Positions 55,160 to 64,000 of a DNA stretch of 64,000 nt are shown here, one piece after another (the stretch's first letter is position 1; each line of letters opens with the position of its first letter). The stretch is from positions 1,719,001-1,783,000 of the forward strand of contig CP071495.1 in assembly GCA_017354895.1 (NCBI GenBank), read 5' to 3'. A program made the translations under genes and the position numbers. Source of the stretch: Podospora comata (Eukaryota > Ascomycota > Sordariomycetes > Sordariales > Podosporaceae). The notes under the pieces were generated by a model. That model was not told the DNA's origin, ran no database searches, and saw nothing but the letters and a program-made list of their open reading frames with translations.

Positions 55160-56719
55160 GGTGGGCAAGTGCTGTTGGACAGGCAGGGGCGGTTGGTGCT
55201 GGCATCAATGGTCGATGCCCGAAGGCTCTTGACTATTCACCACCCGGTGGAGCTAGTTCTGGCAATTTATTTGGGCCAGATATGTGCGTGGTGTGAGATG
55301 CTACACTCAAGTTAGCATTTGATGCAGACTGTAAGGTAGGTGATGGTGTTTGAAGTTCGGCTCAACTCACCAGGAGAATCGATTGATCGGATGATAGGTC
55401 GGTTCGATGTGCTGTGATATGGGATGATTTATTTCCACGCACCTTGAAACAAATGATGCCCCATGAAGGTTTTCTTTGATTTGTTTGCTGTTCACTGAAG
55501 CAGATGTGAGATGAAGTTGAGAAGCGACCTCAGGAGTGTGAACCAATGAGGCCTGAGGTCCCACTAAATAATTACTAGGGGTTGGTTGCTGGGTGAAGCT
55601 GCCCCACCATCACAAGTATCACCAAACAGGCAAGAACGGCCCTTCAGTATCAACCCCGCTCTTCAATTGGATCAGGATTTGGGTATTGCCCTCAGGAGAG
55701 GCAGGAAAGGGCCACCCAAGGCAGCGGGAATTGGCAGCTTGAGGTGTTGCCTCAGCAATGGCCCGATCATCGACACCAAGAACAGCTTCGCTCTGTCTTG
55801 CAGGGTTCTTTTGTTGAATATCATTTGTAGGAGAGACCACAATAGCTCATGCCGCAGCAGTAAAGCCTCTTGGACAGCTGAATAATGTTTTTGATGGAGA
55901 AATAGCCAACGCGCGGATCCAATATCAAGAGACTAGAGCCTTGAGCTCTCACAGCATAGGTTGATGTGTTTGGGTCTCTGAAAAGTGGACACTGGCCTCA
56001 ATTTTTGAGTTGGCTAGTGGCCGCCTCCCACCACAAAAACACCGAAAAAGCTTAATTATAACACTGCAAGTTCTCGCTCCTTGTGATGCTGTCAGCCTTG
56101 ATATTTGTCTTTGCACATCAACCATGTCGTCGGTATCTGGACGTGGGGAGAGCCGATGCTACCCTTGTAAGTTCAAGCTTCAGCACGTGACATCCTCTTT
56201 GCAGTGCATGGTTCAAGTTTGAAGACCCCGGCTTGTGCGAGTCCCGAGAGTGATAAGTGCACTGGACTCCGCTACGGATTTGACAGAGAGATGCTGTGTC
56301 TCTGAACAAAGTATTGAGAGCCGGAGCTTTATTCAGGTTGTCCCATCACTTTTCTGACAGACCCCCGGACAAACCAAAAGAACCTGGAAGGGCCAAAGAT
56401 AGACGGCAGCAAAGCCCGCTATCAGCCATCCTAAAACAGGCGCCGAACACCGCCACTTGTTCGTCAGCTGGGACGCTCGACCAACTGCTGGACCGAGACC
56501 CACTGGCCTGAGCCGCACCGCCCTGCCCTCATTGACTCCTGGACGCTGCTTGCCTGGGCGTTTGAACCTGGTATTTGGCATCTGGCTGGCTTTGGCATTC
56601 CGTCTTTGTGCACTTGCATCAACAAATCCAGCTTCGACCCATCGACCGAGACAACCTCCCCGGCACATTTCAGATTCCAAGAAACCCCAAGCACCCTCAC
56701 CTCTCACCTCATCGCAGCC
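55160..56719. promoter_or_regulatory. Divergent upstream region, chromodomain gene and Rab11
   Basis: 1.56 kb with only short ORFs of no clear family. It holds both promoters; the Rab11 leader (about 56600-56719) is C-rich. Confidence 0.5.
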
Positions 56720-57674
<955 letters not shown>

Positions 57675-58491
57675 TAGTGGGCGGATATGATGATTACAAG
57701 GCGTCACTTTATGTCTGATATGAACGGGGACGGGGATTCTTATGGCCATGGGGAGAGGATATGGATCTTGCTAAGCCTCCCGGGGATGCGTTCTACTAGC
57801 TTGTTTTTGTTGTCTACTGCTTTTACATACCTTTGCTGGTTGTTGGGATTTCTACAAATGGGTTTTCCGTTTTCCTTCGACCATCATTCAGGCATGGTTT
57901 TACGAGGCAGTTAGCTGATTGAACTGGGATAATACATTTTACTACTACTTACCACATTGTGCTGTCTTGCGTCACCGGGTCATTGTATCAAGACATTTCC
58001 TCTGCGGCCGAGAAGTAGGCCAACTTCGGACGCCCCTTTTGCAAAGGCATCACTCAAAATACTTTTTTTCGTACCCTTTCTCCATCTGTCATTGTTTTTT
58101 TTAGTTTCGTTTCATGTTCCAGGCACGCACAAGGTCCAAAAGTCGGGTCTTGGCTTCTCGACCTTCACAAGCAGCGACGGCGAGGCCCCAGTGGACCCTT
58201 GCTCCATTCGGGAGTACCCCTCGCTCACCGCCTTGCACCAGGCGACGCTAAGATAAGCCTTATCTGGAGTGGGGCCGCGAATCAGTGGACGAACTTTTTT
58301 TTGTTGGCTTGCTGCAGTGCCAATTGATGCTGCAGGCGACTGGCATCAACAGGAACAATACCTTTTTTTTTTTTTTTGGACAAGAACTTTGCGACCGACG
58401 ACAAACAACTCCCCACCCCGCCACCACCATCCACTTTGACGAAGGACGATTGATACCCGAAATCGAGACGAGCAAAGAGAAAGAAACGAGG
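57675..58491. other. Rab11-Brx1 intergenic region
   Basis: About 820 bp between two plus-strand genes, with a T run at 58362-58378 in the Brx1 leader. No gene seen. The Brx1 frame is open upstream to 58285 but crosses this T run, so it is leader, not coding. Confidence 0.5.
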
Positions 58492-59592
58492 ATGGCAGCT
58501 GTTTACAAATCGCTGGCCAAGACCAGCAGCAAGGCTGACAAGATGGATATCGATGAGGATTCAAAGAGCAGCGGTAACGGGGTTAGGAAAAACAAGCAGA
58601 GGGTGTTGATCCTTTCCTCCAGAGGCGTTACCCATAGGTTTGTTACACTTTTGCGCAAAAGAAGAAGAAGAGGAGCGGGAGGGTTGGCTAACGGGGAATG
58701 AATGAATGCGTAGACACCGACATCTTCTCAACGACCTGGCGGCTATGCTCCCCCACGGAAGGAAAGACGTCAAGTTTGACTCCAAGTCAAATTTGTACCA
58801 GCTGAACGAGCTGGCGGAGCTGTACAACTGCAACAATGTCATGTTTTTTGAGGCGCGCAAGGGGAAGGATTTGTATATGTGGTTCAGCAAGGTTCCTAAT
58901 GGGCCGACGATTAAGTTTCATGCTCAGAATTGTGAGTTTTGCAGACATTGGATAGTAGAGGAAGGAGAACTGACAGTATAACTTGCGCAGTGCACACAAT
59001 GGAGGAACTCCACTTCCAAGGCAACTGCCTCAAGGGCTCGCGACCGATCCTCTCGTTTGACGCCACCTTTGAGACGGAACCGCACCTCCAGGTCATCAAG
59101 GAGGTGTTTACACACATGTTTGGCGTGCCCGAGGGCGCGCGCAAGTCCAAGCCGTTTGTTGATCACGTCATGGGGTTCAGCGTGGCGGATGGCAAGATTT
59201 GGATTCGCAACTATGAGATTCGGGAGGTGGCCAAGACGAAGGGGGATGATGGTGACGAGGAAGAGGAGGGTGCCACCAGCAAAAAGTCAAAGAAGGGCGG
59301 GCTCGACAGCAAGGAGACGGACATCAGCTTGATTGAGATTGGCCCGAGATTTGTCCTGACGCCGATTATCATCCAGGAGGGCGCTTTTGGCGGGCCGATT
59401 ATTTATGAGAACAAGAGGTTCATCTCGCCGAACCATGTGCGGGCGGAGCTGAGGAAGAGCAAGGCGAGCAGGCATGTGGCGAGGCAGGAGCAGACGAGGG
59501 ATAATTTGGCGAGGAAAAGGAAGTTGGGGTTGGAGAATGGGGAGGCGTTTAAGGACAAGAGTGGGCTTGATACCCGGGAGTTGTTTGCTTAG
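58492..59592 (+). CDS. BRX1: Brx1, Brix-domain ribosome biogenesis protein
   Basis: Nucleolar factor for early 60S subunit assembly. Three exons, 58492-58637, 58714-58931 and 58991-59592, give 321 aa (yeast Brx1 is 291). The Brix domain runs from about residue 35 to 265: VLILSSRGVTHRHRHLLNDL, KSNLYQLNELAELYNCNNVM, NGPTIKFHAQNLHTMEELHF and GNCLKGSRPILSFD. ISLIEIGPRFVLTPI near the end is also characteristic. A Lys/Arg-rich C-terminus follows. Introns are 76 and 59 nt. The ATG at 58492 is chosen because the family sequence begins just after it. Confidence 0.96.
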
Positions 59593-60305
59593 AGGAGGGG
59601 GGTGCTTTTCTATGGGTTTCTGTACACAATGGCCATATCAAAATGGTCTCAAAGATGACAAGCGACGCCCTGGTCCCTGTGGTGAGCGGGTTGGTGAGCG
59701 GGTTGGTGTTGTAATTACCGGAGTGAAAGATGGTAAATTACTGTAATTGGCAGGGAGCTGCGGTAACGGTTACACGGGAGGCGCGGTTGAGTGACGTGCT
59801 GAGAGTTAATCTTGGGAAATGATAAACATCGGTCGCCCTCCTCCCTCGAGCGTGTGGTTTCGTGTTTTTTTTTCTTTTTTTTTGTTCACTTTTTAGTGTG
59901 ATATTTGAAGAGGAAACACCGAAATTTGAACATTGGCATCCGAAACGGCGCGATCATGGCGTTTATACACCTTTATTGGCCGTCAACGGCGGCTACGATG
60001 CGGAACGGTGATGTTGTCACCACCACCACTACCACCACCAGCGATGCTGATGTTACTCTCACTTTTGATAGCCCCAAGGGAGGGGTGGTTGTGCTTTGAG
60101 GATATCTGTTTGTCTTGCACGCCTCTGTGTTTTCAGGGGGGCGGGTGTGTGTGTTTCTTTTTCCTGTTGTATATCACTTGAGAGCGAGGAGTTTCTACCG
60201 AGATCTAGATTACCACCTACACTAAAGGTCTATATAAATCGCCCAGACATCCGAAATGGTGAGTTCATCCCCAGTCAACATCTCCGGTGCGGTTGCTAAC
60301 ACAAG
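59593..60305. other. Brx1-F-box intergenic region
   Basis: 713 bp with a small tandem duplication (GTGAGCGGGTTG twice, about 59680-59706), a T run near 59866-59882 and an ACCACC-rich patch near 60020-60040. A possible one-codon exon (ATG then GTGAGT at 60256-60264) is discussed under the F-box gene. Confidence 0.5.
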
Positions 60306-61516
60306 ATGAAGCTCTTCTCACAAATCGTCAGTCAACCAACGCCCATGGCTGCGCCTGTTGTTGAGACGGGACAGCAACGCCTCAAAGGGAGATTAGTCCT
60401 GGACGAGCTACCTGTCGAGATTGTCGTCGAGATTGCGACCAATCTCGACTTTGAGGGGTTCGGTAGCATGTTGTGTGTCAGCAGCTTCATGAGATGCATC
60501 TTACAGAAATATTGGAGGTATATCCTGTCTTCCATCATCGAACGGGAGTTCACGCCTGTGGGGTTGTTCTTTCGGGCATTTGAAACGGGTGAGGTAACTG
60601 GGGTTGGGAATAGGTCTGCGAGGGAGTGGTTGGGACGGTTGACGGGGGTTGGGGGTGGCCGTGATGGGAGGGATAGGGAGATGGACCGTATCATAAACTT
60701 TTGCCGGGGCGTCAAACTCTGGGAGGCGGAATTCCAACGGTTCAGATTCTACGACTGTGATGTTGGGGAGATGAGGTTGATGAATGGGAGGGAAAGGGAG
60801 CGGTTTAGGAGGGGGTTGTTTATTTGGGATTGGTTTGCGAGGGTGCATCATGCTGGACGGCAGACCCGACGGACGACGGAGCCGGTGGCGTTTATGAGGA
60901 GGTTTTCCACTACGGAACTACATGAGTTGAATGATGTCTGGGAGACGGTTTGGGCTGCGGTGGGGAGGGAGGTTTGTCCTTCTGTTACGGCGGTTATGGA
61001 GGTGATTGGGGATAGGTCGCTGGCGGAGGGGATTGGGTGGGGGGATGGGGAGGAGAATAGGCAGATTTTGGGGACGGTGATGAAATTGGGGCCGGGGAAT
61101 TTGCTGAGGTTGTTGGTGGGGGGAGGGGGGAGGATTGGGGGGAGGGGGGGGTTGGTTAGGTGGATTAGGTTGAGTGAGCCTTGGTGAGTTGATCTTTAGA
61201 GTGATGCTGTGGGATGTGTGTTGACAAGAACAGGATTGAGGATACTACTGAGGCGTTGAGCATGGCCGTCTTGAGTGTGAGGCATGAGAGGGAGAAGATG
61301 ATGGGGATGGAGAGGTCGCCATTTCCGGTGGAGGGGTTCCCTGGGAGGTACGGAGGTGTGCTTGATCATGAGACGGAGGAGAGTGAGGAGCTGAGGGTGG
61401 TTCATGGTGCTGATGGGGGGAGGGAGGGGCCTTATTCCGGGCGATATATACGTGGCAGTGGGATTTTTCTTATGGGGGGCGTCAGGGTTGGCAGACTGGT
61501 TGCTGGTACGGATTGA
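60306..61516 (+). CDS. F-box-like protein
   Basis: Probable substrate adaptor of an SCF ubiquitin ligase. Two exons, 60306-61183 and 61234-61516, give 386 aa. The F-box-like segment is near the N-terminus: LVLDELPVEIVVEIATNLDF then GSMLCVSSFMRCIL. The rest is helical without repeats or a known substrate domain, as in many fungal F-box proteins. The first exon ends SEPW; an unspliced reading hits TGA at once, while the GTGAGT...AACAG intron (50 nt) continues WIEDTTEALSMAV. A possible extra upstream exon consists of ATG alone (60256-60258), with a 47-nt intron ending in AAG just before the ATG used here; this is uncertain. Confidence 0.72.
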
Positions 61517-62707
61517 GAATGGATTGGTGTAGCTGGGGTTATAGAAGGACGAGAGTCATTGGTCTCTTGGTGATCAGCTTCAGTCGAGTTGTTGATGGGG
61601 TATCTGGTGCTTTCAGTGAAGTGATAGAATATATCTTAACACACAATGAACCCAGAAAACCCAAGAAAATCATGATTTCAGTTACTCGGCGATAGCATCT
61701 GTGTTGGCCACTTCGCAATGCGTGGTGAACCTGTGGCGGCCCCACCATAGGAGAGAGCTCGCTCTTTCCCTACAGTGAACCCTGCATTGCAATAGATTGG
61801 TTAAGGTGTCTATCATGGAGAGTTTTTAGTTTGATCAAAATGGTGATTTTTGTCGATAAAGAACAGAAAGGACTGGTTTCCTCAATTGCCTTTGCTCCTG
61901 CTTTGCTCATTATTCTGTGGTGGGGCTATCTATAGCGACTCTCAGTGGCAGGCGGTCCAGCGGTCTTCAGCGGTCACTAAGCCACTTACTCCAGAAACCA
62001 AACAATACCCCAAAACCACACTCATCATCACCCACGACCACCCACACAAGGCATGCGCCGCGCTCTTCATAGCTCATTCATCCCATTATTTCAGCGAGGT
62101 ATGTGTCTCTAGCATTCTGTTATTCTCTGAGGCCTGCTCAGAGCTCTGCGCGAGGAGTTTCGCACCGCAGCAACTGGCAGATCCAAGCAGCATCCCGTCT
62201 CATATCAGATCCATCCCCTTCTCGACGTACCCGTCAACATCAAACACCCGACGGCTTTCCAGCCAATATCCGACACTACTAGTAGTTACTACACTACACG
62301 TGTATTCTGGAAATCGCCTCGAACAGAGATTTCTTTGCATTTTCTACTACCTAGAATCTAGTAAGGCAAGCATCGTTTGTTTGGGGCATGACCGGGAGAC
62401 TGCTGCAAGTGCCAGCCTCCAGTCGTCTCATCTCCGACCAGTCTTTGACCATTTCATCTCACGCACTTGAAATGGGTCACGTAGCTGGGCACTGTGCTTA
62501 TCATAGCCCAATATCTTTGCTCCTCTGCCTAGCTCATATCCTCAAGCCTTCTGCCTTGTTTGCCCTTGGCACCTATCTTTTCACCTTCCTCGACACTACC
62601 TCTGTTTATCTTCAAGACTCGTTGCTAACAAAAGCCAGACAAACTTGCCAAGTCTACAACACCTTCGCTTCGCCTCTTCCATTTGCTGGCCAGGTCCTCG
62701 CGGCATC
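61517..62707. promoter_or_regulatory. Hda1 upstream region
   Basis: About 1.2 kb. A plus-strand frame of 206 codons (61850-62470) is open but has no family resemblance. The C/T-rich stretch before 62708 looks like an Hda1 leader. No gene supported. Confidence 0.45.
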
Positions 62708-64000
62708 ATGGACGTTGACCAAGATGTTGTGATGGATGGGACCGCGGATGCGCCTTCTATACAGTCCGCGAATGGATACTCAGAACCAACGTCCAAGTCG
62801 GGAGGGAGCTCTCTGGAGACACCAAATGGCCACAGCGCCGACAGCAGTGCCGAAGGGACATCTTCCAAGAGTGGCGAGCTTGGCTATCCTGAACGTTTCC
62901 GACGAAAAGGGATCCTACCAACCGGTTGCTGTTACGATGACCGCATGAAGCTCCATGCCAACGCGGATTTCGGGCCAAACCCTCACCACCCAGAAGACCC
63001 ATCGCGTATCGAGGTCATTATGAGGATCTTCAAAAAGCACGGTCTCCTGTTTACGGGAACAGATGCCGAGCTCATCGATGTCATTAACAACAGACCAACC
63101 AGCTACATGTGGAGGATTCCTGCAAGGGAAGCGACAGAAGAAGAGATCCGTACTGTTCATAGAGTCGAACATTTCAACTGGGTCAAGGCTCTGTCCACCA
63201 AGACCACGCACGAACTCCGCGATATCTCAGCCATGATGGACCAAGGTCGCGAGTCCCTCTATGTTGGTAGTATGACATACGAGGCCTCTCTGATCTCGGC
63301 CGGTGGTGCCATCGAAACCTGCAAGGCTGTCGTTACCGGCACCGTCAAGAATGCCTTCGCTGTTATCCGACCACCAGGACACCACGCCGAGTACGACCAG
63401 CCTATGGGTTTCTGTTTGTTCAACAACGTACCGATTGCGGCCAAAGTCTGCCAGAAGGAGTACCCCGACATTTGCCGCCGCGTCATGATTCTCGATTGGG
63501 ATGTCCACCACGGCAACGGCATTCAGAACATGTTTTACGAGGATCCCAACATTCTCTACATATCTTTGCATGTTTACAAGAACGGAGACTTTTACCCAGG
63601 AAAGCCTGATAACCCCATGATTCCGGATGGCGGGATGGAGCAATGCGGTGCTGGAAACGGGCTCGGCAAGAACATCAACATCGCGTGGCACGACCAGGGC
63701 ATGGGCGATGGCGAGTACATGGCGGCATTCCAAAAGATTGTTATGCCAATTGGCCACGAGTTCAACCCCGACCTGGTTATCATCTCTGCCGGTTTCGACG
63801 CTGCCGCCGGAGATGAGCTCGGCGCTTGCTTCGTGTCGCCTGCCTGTTACGCTCACATGACACACATGTTGATGTCTCTGGCGGGCGGCAAGGTTGCCGT
63901 TTGTTTGGAGGGTGGTTACAATCTGATTGCCATCTCCAAATCGGCCCTGGCTGTCGCTCAAACCCTCATGGGCGAACCACCCCCGCAGATGCAGATTCCA
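62708..64000 (+). CDS. HDA1: Class II histone deacetylase Hda1, cut by the window edge
   Basis: Zinc-dependent lysine deacetylase that removes acetyl groups from histone tails and supports silencing; Clr3 in fission yeast and HDA-1 in Neurospora. The frame is open from the ATG at 62708 for 431 codons to the last base, so the C-terminal part (Arb2-like domain in the family) is missing. The N-terminus (MDVDQDVVMDGTADAP) is acidic and disordered. The deacetylase core starts at about residue 75: CCYDDRMKLHANADFG, FAVIRPPGHHAEYDQPMGF, MILDWDVHHGNGIQNMFYED and IISAGFDAAAGDELG. The paired His and the zinc-binding Asp/His residues are present, so the enzyme should be active. Confidence 0.96.
   Translation, partial: MDVDQDVVMDGTADAPSIQSANGYSEPTSKSGGSSLETPNGHSADSSAEGTSSKSGELGYPERFRRKGILPTGCCYDDRMKLHANADFGPNPHHPEDPSRIEVIMRIFKKHGLLFTGTDAELIDVINNRPTSYMWRIPAREATEEEIRTVHRVEHFNWVKALSTKTTHELRDISAMMDQGRESLYVGSMTYEASLISAGGAIETCKAVVTGTVKNAFAVIRPPGHHAEYDQPMGFCLFNNVPIAAKVCQKEYPDICRRVMILDWDVHHGNGIQNMFYEDPNILYISLHVYKNGDFYPGKPDNPMIPDGGMEQCGAGNGLGKNINIAWHDQGMGDGEYMAAFQKIVMPIGHEFNPDLVIISAGFDAAAGDELGACFVSPACYAHMTHMLMSLAGGKVAVCLEGGYNLIAISKSALAVAQTLMGEPPPQMQIP

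Noticed and set aside
61850-62470. 206-codon ORF upstream of Hda1
   Set aside because: Ser/His/Tyr-rich, no domain, in a region better explained as Hda1 promoter and leader.

Overview
The window is nuclear DNA of a filamentous ascomycete, most likely a sordariomycete of the Sordariales. The evidence is many short GT-AG introns (about 45-110 nt, a few longer) with CTAAC/CTGAC-type branch sites, a single dispersed 5S rRNA gene, a secreted glucoamylase close to Neurospora GLA-1, and complex I, urease-accessory, Atg37-like and Hda1-type genes of the expected fungal form. I see no transposon, CRISPR array or tRNA gene. Gene structures were rebuilt by hand from splice sites and protein similarity. 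Exon positions should be good to a base or so except where stated.

Layout. 1-5.5 kb: upstream sequence, profilin (+), Got1 (-) with a same-frame charged ORF after its stop. 5.5-10.3 kb: Ies6 (-), Dad4 (+), Arp5 (+), then a 5S rRNA gene. Arp5 and Ies6 are partners in one INO80 module. 10.7-20.4 kb: a small membrane protein (+), the 78 kDa complex I subunit (-), an unrecognised two-part ORF (-) and the tri-snRNP factor Snu66/SART1 (-). 20.4-31 kb: a 2 kb promoter region and glucoamylase (+), an aldo-keto reductase (-), SelO/Fmp40 (+), nicotinamide riboside kinase (-) and peptidyl-tRNA hydrolase 2 (+). 31-39 kb: Utp7 (-) and Tsr1 (+), a divergent pair of 40S biogenesis factors, UreG (-) and a secreted DJ-1/PfpI protein (+). 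40-47.6 kb: a PUF RNA-binding protein (-), mitoribosomal mS33 (-), a Rnt1-like RNase III (+) and an Atg37/ACBD5-like protein (-). 49.5-64 kb: a large chromodomain protein (-) with a same-frame tail after its stop, Rab11/Ypt3 (+), Brx1 (+), an F-box protein (+), and class II histone deacetylase Hda1 (+), which runs off the right edge.

Most neighbours are unrelated housekeeping genes, but several pairs are functionally linked: Ies6/Arp5, Utp7/Tsr1, and more loosely chromodomain protein/Hda1. The most unusual signal is a pattern seen three times (Got1, the 15-17 kb gene, the chromodomain gene). In each, a long ORF ends in a single TAG inside a TTTAG or CTTAG context, and a second ORF of 160-440 codons continues in the same frame. 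This could be stop-codon readthrough, an exonic intron, or adjacent genes.
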